Assembly (NCBI GenBank): GCA_041678445.1
Contig: JBAYOD010000034.1
Coordinates: 1-19,092, forward strand
DNA from: Zeimonas sp041678445
Lineage (GTDB): Bacteria; Pseudomonadota; Gammaproteobacteria; Burkholderiales; Burkholderiaceae_E
Length of the DNA: 19,092 nucleotides
Reading direction: 5' to 3'
Numbering within the stretch: the stretch's first letter is position 1; each line of letters begins with the position of its first letter. The translations under genes were made by a program, and so were the position numbers. The notes beneath the pieces were generated by a model. It was not told where the DNA came from and made no database searches. It saw only the letters and a list, made by a program, of their open reading frames with translations. Shown here piece by piece: positions 12,732 to 19,092 of this stretch.

Positions 12732-14222
12732 ATGGAAGCCGTCCTCACCGCAATCGACATGGTTTTCAGCGCCGATGTGCTGCTGGCCATGGTCGGCGCA
12801 GCCCTGTTCGGCCTGTTCGTCGGTGCCGTTCCCGGGCTGACGGCCACGATGGCCACCGCGCTGCTGGTGCCGATCACCTTCTTCCTGCCGCCGGTACCAG
12901 CCGTGGCGACCATGGTCACCGCCACCGCGATGGCCATCTTCGCCGGCGACATTCCGGGCTGCCTGGTGCGCATTCCCGGCACGCCGGCCTCGGCAGCCTA
13001 CGTCGACGAATCCTATGCGATGACCCGCAAGGGCCTGGCCGAGACCGCGCTCGGCATCGCCCTGGTCTTTTCGGCGATCGGCGGCTTGTTCGGCACGCTG
13101 GTCCTGATCGTTGCCGCACCGGCGCTGGCCGAGTTCGCGTTGCAGTTCAGTTCCTACGAGTACTTCTGGCTGGTGCTGCTCGGCCTGACCTGCGCAGTCT
13201 TCATCACCGGTGACGAGCCGATCCGCGGGCTGGTCATGCTGTTCCTCGGCTTGCTGGTCGGAACCGTCGGCCTCGAGAACCCGGCGGCCCACCCCCGCTT
13301 CACCTTCGGCAATGCCGATCTGCTGGGCGGCGTCAGCCTGATCCCGGCCATGATCGGCATGTTCGCGATCTCCGAGATCCTGAGATTCTCGGCCAATCCG
13401 GTCAAGATCGACGCAATCTCCCATCAGGTCGGCGCCGTCTTCCGGGGCATGGGCCGGATGGCGTCCAAGTACCGCTGGCAGACCTTGCGCGGCAGCGTGC
13501 TGGGCACAGGCGTCGGTGCCCTGCCCGGGGCCGGCGCCGACATCGCGGCCTGGATGTCGTATGCGATGAGCCGCAAGCTGTCCAAGGAGCCGGAAAAATT
13601 CGGCACCGGCCACCCCGAAGGCCTGGTCGAGGCCGGTGCATCCAACAACAGCGCACTGGCCAGCGCCTGGATTCCGGCCCTGGTGTTCGGGATTCCGGGC
13701 GACTCGATCACGGCGATCGTGATCGGCGTGCTGTACATGAAGAACATGAATCCCGGGCCGACGATCTTCCTCAACAATCCGGAGAACATCTACGCGGTCT
13801 TCGCGGTCTTCATCCTGGCCAACCTGCTGATGTTGCCGCTGGGCTGGCTGTGCATCAAGGCGGCCGCCAGCATCCTGCGCGCGCCGCGCAACGTCCTGAT
13901 GGCCGTCATCCTGCTGTTCTGCATCGTCGGCTCGTTCGCGATCAACAACTCGCTGTTCGACCTGTGGATCGTCCTGGCCTTCGGACTGGCCGGCTGGTTC
14001 CTCGAAGCCAACCGCTTTCCGATCGCGCCGGCGATCCTGGGGCTGCTGCTCGGCAAGATGCTCGAAGAGAACTTCATCACCTCGATGCTCAAGGCCGAGG
14101 GCAACCCGCTGGCCTTCGTCGAAAGGCCGGTCGCAGCGGGCATCGCGCTGTTCACTGCGCTGGTCTGGCTGGCCTCGTTCTGGTTCGCGCTCAAGCGCTC
14201 ACGACGCCGCACCGAAGGCTGA
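12732..14222 (+). CDS. tctA: Tripartite tricarboxylate transporter large permease subunit (TctA)
   Basis: A 496-residue polytopic membrane protein of the TctA family, the channel-forming subunit that imports carboxylates using an ion gradient. About ten to twelve hydrophobic segments are visible. Family motifs include GLFVGAVPGLTATMATALLVPITFFLPP near the N-terminus, IFAGDIPGCLVRIPGTPASAA, the second PG loop GALPGAGADIAAWMSYAMSRKLSK (from residue 262), FGTGHPEGLVEAGASNNSALASAWIPALVFGIPGDS, and GPTIF. The inverted pair of PG loops reflects the known internal repeat of TctA. The family usually has ESANNA-like residues where this one has AGASNNS, so the substrate site may differ slightly. A good Shine-Dalgarno (GGGGAGA) precedes the ATG. 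It is the last gene of the transporter operon, with 163 bp before ccmI. Confidence 0.94.
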   Translation: MEAVLTAIDMVFSADVLLAMVGAALFGLFVGAVPGLTATMATALLVPITFFLPPVPAVATMVTATAMAIFAGDIPGCLVRIPGTPASAAYVDESYAMTRKGLAETALGIALVFSAIGGLFGTLVLIVAAPALAEFALQFSSYEYFWLVLLGLTCAVFITGDEPIRGLVMLFLGLLVGTVGLENPAAHPRFTFGNADLLGGVSLIPAMIGMFAISEILRFSANPVKIDAISHQVGAVFRGMGRMASKYRWQTLRGSVLGTGVGALPGAGADIAAWMSYAMSRKLSKEPEKFGTGHPEGLVEAGASNNSALASAWIPALVFGIPGDSITAIVIGVLYMKNMNPGPTIFLNNPENIYAVFAVFILANLLMLPLGWLCIKAAASILRAPRNVLMAVILLFCIVGSFAINNSLFDLWIVLAFGLAGWFLEANRFPIAPAILGLLLGKMLEENFITSMLKAEGNPLAFVERPVAAGIALFTALVWLASFWFALKRSRRRTEG

Positions 14223-14302
14223 CCCCGGCTTGCCGTACCGGCGCAGACCACGGGGCCGGCAGCCATGCACAAAAGATTGACCGCAGCGAAGGGTCATCGC
14301 TC

Positions 14303-14325
14303 CGGTGCCGGGAGCTCCGGCGCCG
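14303..14325 (+). terminator. Hairpin after tctA, possible terminator
   Basis: CGGTGCCGG (14303-14311) pairs with CCGGCGCCG (14317-14325), giving nine pairs including one G-T wobble around a 5-base loop. It lies in the 163-bp gap between tctA and ccmI. No T-run follows. It probably separates the transporter and cytochrome operons. Confidence 0.4.
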
Positions 14326-14356
14326 CTGTGCGACAATTCCGGGTTCACTGGATCCT

Positions 14357-14372
14357 GGAGCGTACGCGCTCC
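14357..14372 (+). promoter_or_regulatory. Short stem-loop in the ccmI leader
   Basis: GGAGCG (14357-14362) and CGCTCC (14367-14372) form a 6-bp stem around a TACG tetraloop, ending 13 bases before the ccmI ATG at 14386. The only GGAG near this gene is inside the stem and too far from the ATG to act directly as a ribosome binding site. The structure might influence ccmI translation. Confidence 0.35.
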
Positions 14373-14385
14373 GCCACAGCTTCCG

Positions 14386-15720
14386 ATGCTCCTCTGGGTT
14401 TCGATTGCCCTGCTGACGCTGGCCGTCACCGCGGCTCTGGTCTGGCCACTGGTTTCGCCACGCACAGCGCCAGCGGGTGGCGACGACCTCGACGCGCGCA
14501 TCGCGGTCTTCCGTGACCGGCGCCGCGAAATCGAACGGGAACGCCAGGCCGGACGCCTGTCCGATACCGATGCCGAACGCGCCCAGGCCGACCTGCTCGT
14601 CCAGATGGCCGAAGAGCTGCCAGCCGACCGCGCAACCGTGCCCGGCAGCGTCCGGCACTCCCGCCCGGCTCTGGCCATTGCCCTGTTGCTGGCCGTCGCA
14701 GTGCCGATCCTGGCAGTCGGTGTCTATCGCAGCGTCGGGGCACCCGACATCGCGCGGGCCCAGCTCGATGGCAGTTTCGAGCAGATGCTGGACACTCCCC
14801 AGGCCCGCTTCGACGCCCTGCTGGCCGAGATCGAGCAGCGCCTGCGCGCGAACCCCGACGATGGCGAGGCCTGGGCCGTCCTGGCCGAAGCCCACAAGCT
14901 GACCGGCCAGCACGGCGCAGCCGTCGAAGCCTTCGAAAAGGCCGTCGAACTGCTGCCGCCCAATGCCCGCCTGCTCGCCGATTACGCCGAATCGACGGCG
15001 CTGGTGGCCGGCGGCGATTTCTCCGGCCGTCCGACCGAGCTGCTCGAACAGGCGCTGCGCGCCGACCCCGGCGATGTGAAAGCCATTGCACTGATGGGGG
15101 CGGCCCGCTACCGGGCCGGCGACCTGCCGCAGGCCCGCCACTACCTCGGCAAACTGCTGGCCGGCCTGCCGGAAGGCTCCGACGACGCTGCCCGGATCGG
15201 CGACGTGATCGCCCGGATCGACCGGGAGATGGCCAACCGCGGCCTGGCCGCGGCGCCGGCCGCGCCACCGCCGGCGCCAACCCCGGCACCGGCCACCGGA
15301 TCCGCTCCCGCAGCGCCCGGCGCCGTCACGCCGCCCACCGCCACCCCCTCTGCCACGGCCGCAGCCTCCGGCGCCACCGCGATCCACGGCCGGGTCGAGA
15401 TCGCTCCGGAACTGGCCGCAGGCCTGCCCGCGCAGGCGGCCCTGTTCGTGATCGCCCGGGCTGCCGAAGGGCCACGGATACCAGTGGCGGCCCTGCGGAT
15501 ACCGGCCACATCGCTGCCCCTCGATTTCTCCCTCGATGACGGCAATGCGATGGACCCGTCCCGCCCGCTGTCGGCGGCCGGCCCGCTGATCGTCGAAGCC
15601 CGCGTCAGCCTCTCGGGCACAGCCGCCCGCGCGGCCGGCGACCTGATCGGCCCGCCGGTTCGTGCCAGCGCCGGTGATCGCGACATCGCATTGCGCATCG
15701 ATCAGGTCTTCACACCGTGA
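14386..15720 (+). CDS. ccmI: Cytochrome c maturation protein CcmI (CycH)
   Basis: A 444-residue CcmI, the apocytochrome c chaperone that delivers apocytochrome to the heme ligation complex. The N-terminal module has a membrane helix (about 2-22), a cytoplasmic loop with the DARIAVFRDRRREIERERQAGRLSD signature, and a second helix (about 94-115). A periplasmic TPR region follows (about 145-280, e.g. EAWAVLAEAHKLTGQHGAAVEAFEKAVELLP). Next is an Ala/Pro linker (about 288-332). The last part is the C-terminal domain with VEIAPELAAG, ALFVIARAAEGPRIPVAALRIP, LPLDFSLDDGNAMDP, and VSLSGTAARAAGDLIG. The ATG at 14386 is chosen because it begins directly with the first helix; in-frame starts up to 14305 add unrelated residues and run through a hairpin. 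The stop overlaps the ccmA start (GTGA). It is unusual in leading the operon. Confidence 0.92.
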   Translation: MLLWVSIALLTLAVTAALVWPLVSPRTAPAGGDDLDARIAVFRDRRREIERERQAGRLSDTDAERAQADLLVQMAEELPADRATVPGSVRHSRPALAIALLLAVAVPILAVGVYRSVGAPDIARAQLDGSFEQMLDTPQARFDALLAEIEQRLRANPDDGEAWAVLAEAHKLTGQHGAAVEAFEKAVELLPPNARLLADYAESTALVAGGDFSGRPTELLEQALRADPGDVKAIALMGAARYRAGDLPQARHYLGKLLAGLPEGSDDAARIGDVIARIDREMANRGLAAAPAAPPPAPTPAPATGSAPAAPGAVTPPTATPSATAAASGATAIHGRVEIAPELAAGLPAQAALFVIARAAEGPRIPVAALRIPATSLPLDFSLDDGNAMDPSRPLSAAGPLIVEARVSLSGTAARAAGDLIGPPVRASAGDRDIALRIDQVFTP

Positions 15721-16361
15721 CACCGGGCCTGCGTACTATCGAACTGGCCTGCGCGGCCGGCGTGCGCACCCTGTTCACTGACCTGTCGTTCAGGCTGCCA
15801 CCGGGCGCCTGGCTGGCGCTGGTCGGCCCCAACGGCACCGGCAAGACCACCCTTCTGCGCGCCATCGCCGGGCTGGTGCGCCCGCTCGAAGGGGAGATCC
15901 GCTGGCATGGCCGGCCGCGCCTGATCGGCTCGCCGGACTGGCATGCGATCTGCCTGTTCCAGGGCCATTCGGCGGGCTGGAAGGATTCGCTGACGGCCAT
16001 CGAGAATCTCGGCCTGCAGCTCGCCCTCGACGGCGGCCGCGGCTCACGCAACGAGTTGCTGGCCCGGGTCGGACTGACCCGACAGGCAAGGCTGCCGTTC
16101 GGGCGGCTGTCGGCCGGCCAGCGGCGCCGGCTGTCCCTGGCCCGGCTGGCGGCCTCGACCCGGCCGCTGTGGCTGCTCGACGAACCGACCACGGCGCTGG
16201 ATACTGCCGGCCAGGCCCTGTTCGGTGAACTGCTCGACAGCCATCTGGCGCGCGGCGGCTGTGCCGTGGTTGCCACCCATCAGGCCCTGCCGGCCAGTGC
16301 GGCGCCGATCACGCTGGCGCTGGCCGACCACGCGCCGGCCGCGCGTGGAGCGGACAAGTGA
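15717..16361 (+). CDS. ccmA: Heme exporter ATP-binding protein CcmA
   Basis: A 214-residue ABC ATPase, the usual size for CcmA. With CcmB and CcmC it releases holo-CcmE from CcmC by ATP hydrolysis. It carries Walker A GPNGTGKT (37-44), a Q-loop around ICLFQGH, the signature LSAGQRRR (131-138), Walker B LWLLDEP (151-157) and the switch His188 (VVATHQ). The start is a GTG overlapping the ccmI stop, consistent with translational coupling. The CcmA-typical GHSAGWKDSLTAIENL segment separates it from generic ABC ATPases. Seven bases separate it from ccmB. Confidence 0.95.
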   Translation: MTPGLRTIELACAAGVRTLFTDLSFRLPPGAWLALVGPNGTGKTTLLRAIAGLVRPLEGEIRWHGRPRLIGSPDWHAICLFQGHSAGWKDSLTAIENLGLQLALDGGRGSRNELLARVGLTRQARLPFGRLSAGQRRRLSLARLAASTRPLWLLDEPTTALDTAGQALFGELLDSHLARGGCAVVATHQALPASAAPITLALADHAPAARGADK

Positions 16362-16368
16362 GCGAACC

Positions 16369-17073
16369 GTGGTGAGCGAACTGCGCCCGGCACCCACGCT
16401 CGGCACGACCAGCGCCCTGCTCTGGGCCGGTCGCCGCGACCTGCGGCTGGCCGCACAGTCGCGCTCGGAACTGGCCGTGATCGTGCTGTTCTTTCTGCTG
16501 GTCACCAGCCTGTTCCCGCTCGCGGTCAGTCCCGACCCGGAACTGCTGCGCGCGATCGCTTCCGGCATTGCCTGGGTCGCCGCCCTGCTGGCGACCCTGC
16601 TCGGCCTGCCCAGGCTGTTCGCGGCCGACTGGGGCGACGGCACCCTCGAGCAGATGCTGCTGGCACCGGCGCCGCTGCCCGCCGTGGTCGCGGGCAAGGT
16701 CTTCGCCCACTGGCTGGTCACCGGCCTGCCGCTGGTGCTGCTGTCACCGCTGGCCGGGTTGCAGTTCGGCCTGCCGGGCGATGCGATCGCGATCCTGGCC
16801 ATCTCGCTCACGCTCGGCACACCGATCCTGTCCTGGCTGGGCGCGGTGACGGCCGCCCTGACCCTCGGGGCGCGCGGCGGCGCTTCGCTGCTCGCGCTGC
16901 TGGTCCTGCCCCTGGCCGTCCCGGTGCTGATCTTCGGGGCAGGCGCGGTCGAGGCGCAGATGAGCGGACTGGGGGCCAACGCCCATCTGTCACTGCTCGG
17001 CGCCGGCCTGATCCTCGCCTGGGTGTTCGGGCCGTTTGCCGCCGCCCTCGCGGTTAGAATTGCTCACGAATGA
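16369..17073 (+). CDS. ccmB: Heme exporter membrane protein CcmB
   Basis: About 234 residues with six hydrophobic segments; E. coli CcmB is 220. It is the permease partner of CcmA in the CcmABCD complex. Conserved stretches include VIVLFFLLVTSLFPLAVSPDPELLRAIASGIAWVAALLATLLGLPRLF, DWGDGTLEQMLLAPAPLPAVVAGKVFAHWLVTGLPLVLLSPLAGL, LGTPILSWLGAVTAALTLGARGGASLLALLVLPLAVPVLIFGA, and the terminal GPFAAALAVRIA. The exact start is uncertain: GTG codons at 16369 and 16372 are adjacent, another in-frame GTG lies at 16345, and none has a strong Shine-Dalgarno. Coupling to ccmA translation probably compensates. The stop is followed after one base by the ccmC ATG. Confidence 0.94.
   Translation: MVSELRPAPTLGTTSALLWAGRRDLRLAAQSRSELAVIVLFFLLVTSLFPLAVSPDPELLRAIASGIAWVAALLATLLGLPRLFAADWGDGTLEQMLLAPAPLPAVVAGKVFAHWLVTGLPLVLLSPLAGLQFGLPGDAIAILAISLTLGTPILSWLGAVTAALTLGARGGASLLALLVLPLAVPVLIFGAGAVEAQMSGLGANAHLSLLGAGLILAWVFGPFAAALAVRIAHE
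17055..17060 (+). promoter_or_regulatory. Possible internal -10 box before ccmC
   Basis: TAGAAT, in the context GGTTAGAATTGC, lies inside the end of ccmB, 15 bases before the ccmC ATG. It resembles -10 elements of betaproteobacteria and stands out in very GC-rich sequence. No clear -35 was found, and ccmB coding explains the bases, so this is only suggestive. Confidence 0.25.
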
Positions 17074-17074
17074 C

Positions 17075-17893
17075 ATGACAGCCAGCTTCTGGTTCCAGTT
17101 CGCATCGCCGGCCCGCTTCTACCCGCTGGCCGGTCGGATGATTCCCTGGTTCGGTTGGATCGCCGCCGTGCTGGCGATCGCCGGCCTGTACGTCGGTTTT
17201 TTCGTCGCGCCGACCGACTGGCAGCAGGGCGAGTCCTACCGGATCATCTTCATCCATGTACCGGCGGCCTGGATGGCCATGTTCGCCTACCTGGTCATGG
17301 CCATCTGGTGCGCGATATCGCTGGTCTTCAACACCCGCCTGTCGGCAATGATGGCGCAGGCCCTGGCGCCGACCGGTGCGATGTTCGCGTTCATCTCCCT
17401 GTGGACCGGCGCCTTCTGGGGGCGGCCGACCTGGGGCACCTACTGGGTCTGGGACGCGCGCCTGACCTCGACCCTGATCCTGCTGTTCCTGTACCTGGGC
17501 TACCTCGCCCTGCGTGCGGCGATCGACGACCCGCGCCGCGCCGACCGCGCCAGCGCGCTGCTCGCCCTGATCGGGGTGGTCAACGTGCCCATCATCTACT
17601 TCTCGGTCAAGTGGTGGAACACGCTGCACCAGGGGGCGACGATCTCGCTGACCGCCGCCCCGAAAATGGCCGAAACCATGCTCACCGCAATGCTGCTGAT
17701 GACCTTTGCGGCCTGGGCGTATACGGTCGCAGTGGCGCTGCACCGCGTGCGCAGCATCATGATCGAGCGCGAGGCCCACAGCGACTGGGTGGCAGCCTTG
17801 CGCAAGGATGGCCGCCGCTCCGCGACCGATCCCGAGGAAGCGACCCGGGAAGGCAGCGGACGTCGCCAGGCACCGGCAAGGGGGTCCGAATGA
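17075..17893 (+). CDS. ccmC: Heme exporter/attachment protein CcmC
   Basis: A 272-residue polytopic membrane protein that attaches heme to CcmE. Six hydrophobic segments are visible. The periplasmic tryptophan-rich WWD motif WGTYWVWD is at 120-127, and the heme-ligand histidines are His61 (IFIHVPAAW) and His185 (NTLHQG), matching E. coli His60 and His184. The start is the ATG one base after the ccmB stop; upstream in-frame starts at 17036 lie inside ccmB. The protein is about 25-30 residues longer than E. coli CcmC, owing to a charged, low-complexity C-terminal tail (DGRRSATDPEEATREGSGRR) that should face the cytoplasm. The stop overlaps the ccmD start. Confidence 0.96.
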   Translation: MTASFWFQFASPARFYPLAGRMIPWFGWIAAVLAIAGLYVGFFVAPTDWQQGESYRIIFIHVPAAWMAMFAYLVMAIWCAISLVFNTRLSAMMAQALAPTGAMFAFISLWTGAFWGRPTWGTYWVWDARLTSTLILLFLYLGYLALRAAIDDPRRADRASALLALIGVVNVPIIYFSVKWWNTLHQGATISLTAAPKMAETMLTAMLLMTFAAWAYTVAVALHRVRSIMIEREAHSDWVAALRKDGRRSATDPEEATREGSGRRQAPARGSE

Positions 17894-18060
17894 TCGAATG
17901 GCTCGCCATGGGCGGACACGGCTTCTATATCTGGAGCGCCTACGGACTCACCGCCCTGCTCATCGCCATCGAACTCCGGCAGTTGCAGCGGCGCCGCAGG
18001 GCGGCCTGGCGACAGTTCGACGCCCTGCGCGACGAATCCGGACCCGACCCGAGGCAGTGA
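17890..18060 (+). CDS. ccmD: Heme exporter small protein CcmD
   Basis: A 56-residue small membrane protein, easily missed by length filters. CcmD stabilises CcmC-CcmE and is needed for release of holo-CcmE. It fits the family: a short polar start with MGGHGFYIWSAYGLTALLIAIE, a single transmembrane helix (about 11-28), and then a strongly basic cytoplasmic tail (RQLQRRRRAAWRQF). Its ATG overlaps the ccmC stop (ATGA), with AAGGGGG a few bases upstream. The gene sits in its canonical place between ccmC and ccmE. Confidence 0.9.
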   Translation: MIEWLAMGGHGFYIWSAYGLTALLIAIELRQLQRRRRAAWRQFDALRDESGPDPRQ

Positions 18061-18091
18061 GCACCCCCGACGACCCGACAGGTAGACAGCG

Positions 18092-18550
18092 ATGAAACCC
18101 CGTCACAAGAGATTGGCCATGATCCTCGCCGGCCTCGGCGCCATCGCGGTGGCCGCGACCCTGGTGCTGAACGCCTTCCGCAGCAATCTGGTCTTCTTCT
18201 ACACACCGACCGAGATCGCCGAAGGCAAGGCTCCCGAGGGCCGGCCGTTCCGGATCGGCGGCCTGGTCGAGCCGGCGAGCCTCAAACGGGTCGGTGACGG
18301 CACGAGCATCGTGTTCGTGGTCACCGACGGTGCCAGATCGATTCCGGTCAATTACACCGGCATCCTTCCCGACCTGTTCAAGGAGGGCAAGGGCGTCGTG
18401 GCCCAGGGCTCGATCCAGCCCGACGGCAGCTTCCGCGCCAGCGAGGTGCTGGCCAAGCACGACGAGAACTACATGCCGCCGGAAGCGGCCGAGGCGCTGG
18501 AGCGCGCCGGCCACCCGATGAGCGCTACCCCTCAGTATCAACAGAAATGA
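18092..18550 (+). CDS. ccmE: Periplasmic heme chaperone CcmE
   Basis: A 152-residue heme chaperone anchored by an N-terminal signal anchor (about 8-27) with an OB-fold domain in the periplasm. The covalent heme-binding His is His123 in VLAKHDENYMPPE, the canonical H-x-x-x-Y form, with Tyr127 as heme ligand. Typical flanking elements are NLVFFYTPTEI, FRIGGLVEPASLKR, VNYTGILPDLFKEGKGVVAQG and GSFRASEVLAKHDE. The 31-bp gap after ccmD contains a modest AGG Shine-Dalgarno. The stop overlaps the ccmF start (ATGA). Confidence 0.97.
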   Translation: MKPRHKRLAMILAGLGAIAVAATLVLNAFRSNLVFFYTPTEIAEGKAPEGRPFRIGGLVEPASLKRVGDGTSIVFVVTDGARSIPVNYTGILPDLFKEGKGVVAQGSIQPDGSFRASEVLAKHDENYMPPEAAEALERAGHPMSATPQYQQK

Positions 18551-19092
18551 CTGCCGAACTCGGACATTTCGCCACGGCCCTGGCCCTGGCCGTCGCCATC
18601 GCACTCGGCCTGCTGCCGATGGCCGGCAGCTGGCTGCGCGGCGCTTCGGGTGCGCGGCTGATGGCGCTGGCGCAACCCGCAGCACACGCGCTGTTCGCGC
18701 TGGCCGTCCTCGCCTTCGGCTGCCTGACCGCACTGTTCGTCAACAACGACTTCACCGTTTCCCTGGTCGCCACGCATTCGAACCTGTCGCTGCCGCTGCC
18801 CTACCGTGTCGCGGCCACCTGGGGCTCGCACGAGGGCTCGCTGATGCTCTGGGTGCTGATGCTGGCCGGCTGGACCTCCGCCGTGGCTGCCCTGTCCGGC
18901 TCGCTGCCCGAAGTGCTGCGCGCCCGCATCCTGGCCACGATGGGCCTGGTCGCGATCGGCTTCCTGATGTTCCTGCTGTTCACGTCGAACCCTTTCGAGC
19001 GGCTGGTACCGCCGCCGACCGACGGACGCGACCTGAATCCGCTGCTGCAGGATCCGGGCATGGTCTTCCACCCGCCGCTGCTCTACATGGGC
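18547..19092 (+). CDS. ccmF: Cytochrome c heme lyase subunit CcmF (3' end outside window)
   Basis: The first 182 residues of CcmF, the large membrane subunit that ligates heme from holo-CcmE to apocytochrome c (full family length about 640-680). The start ATG overlaps the ccmE stop. Visible are several hydrophobic helices, VNNDFTVSLVATHSN, PLPYRVAATWGSHEGSLMLWVLMLAGW, FTSNPFERL, and GRDLNPLLQDPGMVFHPPLLYMG, which includes His175, one of the heme-associated histidines of CcmF. The WWD domain lies past the window end. The frame is open to the last base, so the truncation is only the window edge. ccmG and ccmH would be expected next. Confidence 0.96.
   Translation, partial: MTAELGHFATALALAVAIALGLLPMAGSWLRGASGARLMALAQPAAHALFALAVLAFGCLTALFVNNDFTVSLVATHSNLSLPLPYRVAATWGSHEGSLMLWVLMLAGWTSAVAALSGSLPEVLRARILATMGLVAIGFLMFLLFTSNPFERLVPPPTDGRDLNPLLQDPGMVFHPPLLYMG

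Noticed and set aside
10187..12982. Very long minus-strand open frame (931 codons) across argE, tctC and tctB
   Set aside because: It lies antisense to three well-recognised genes. Its translation is low-complexity and Arg/Gly/His/Asp-rich without family motifs, as expected when GC-rich codons are read on the opposite strand.
15247..15381. Ala/Pro-rich stretch in ccmI considered as an insertion or repeat element
   Set aside because: A flexible linker between the TPR region and the C-terminal domain is ordinary for CcmI, and its codon use matches the rest of the gene.
14191..15723. Minus-strand open frame of 510 codons opposite ccmI
   Set aside because: It is opposite a clear CcmI with TPR and C-terminal domain. 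The Gly/Arg run in it is just the reverse of the Ala/Pro linker.
1..19092. Search for a defence, mobile or other undescribed multi-gene system
   Set aside because: Every substantial gene falls into a known metabolic, transport, repair or cytochrome-maturation family. No transposase, integrase, toxin-antitoxin pair, CRISPR repeat or unexplained gene cluster was found.

Overview
This is about 19 kb of very GC-rich bacterial chromosome. It is densely coded, has strong G/C bias at third codon positions, and carries no rRNA, tRNA, CRISPR array, integrase or insertion sequence. Gene content points to a betaproteobacterium, most likely Burkholderiales. The clues are a Bug-type tripartite tricarboxylate transporter, a PanC with FVNRLQF where most PanC proteins have FVNPxQF (a variant I associate with betaproteobacteria), and a System I cytochrome c maturation operon. 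The assignment rests on protein resemblance from memory, not on a search.

Left part (1-4169, + strand): the last 93 residues of a UvrA-family protein, a DUF924 protein, an RraA-like protein translationally coupled to a BaiN/PP_4765-type flavoprotein, and pantothenate synthetase PanC.

Middle part (4234-10963, mixed strands): an MBL-fold hydrolase and a flavoprotein closely resembling D-arginine dehydrogenase DauA lie on the minus strand. An aldehyde dehydrogenase diverges from dauA. A BauA-type omega-amino acid:pyruvate aminotransferase converges on the aldehyde dehydrogenase, with a 13-bp-stem hairpin between them. An ArgE-like M20 deacylase diverges from the aminotransferase. I infer an amino acid/amine salvage island: deacylation, oxidation of D-basic amino acids, omega-transamination, then semialdehyde oxidation.

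Right part (11105-14222, + strand): a complete tctC-tctB-tctA transporter. It is preceded by a 17-bp tandem duplication and a 16-bp perfect palindrome whose core matches operators of FadR-type GntR regulators (UxuR/ExuR-like). The tctC-tctB gap holds two hairpins that could favour excess binding protein.

Far right (14386-19092, + strand): a cytochrome c maturation operon in the order ccmI-ccmA-ccmB-ccmC-ccmD-ccmE-ccmF, with start/stop overlaps or very short gaps at most junctions. ccmI comes first rather than last. ccmF runs off the window end.

I did not find a clearly undescribed system. The most interesting points are the GntR-type operator with its duplicated flank, the DauA/dehydrogenase/aminotransferase island with its shared divergent control region, the duplicated 3' end of dauA including its stop codon, the low-complexity insertion with atypical codons in the flavoprotein, and the ccmI-first layout. 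No gene-free stretch exceeds about 200 bp.
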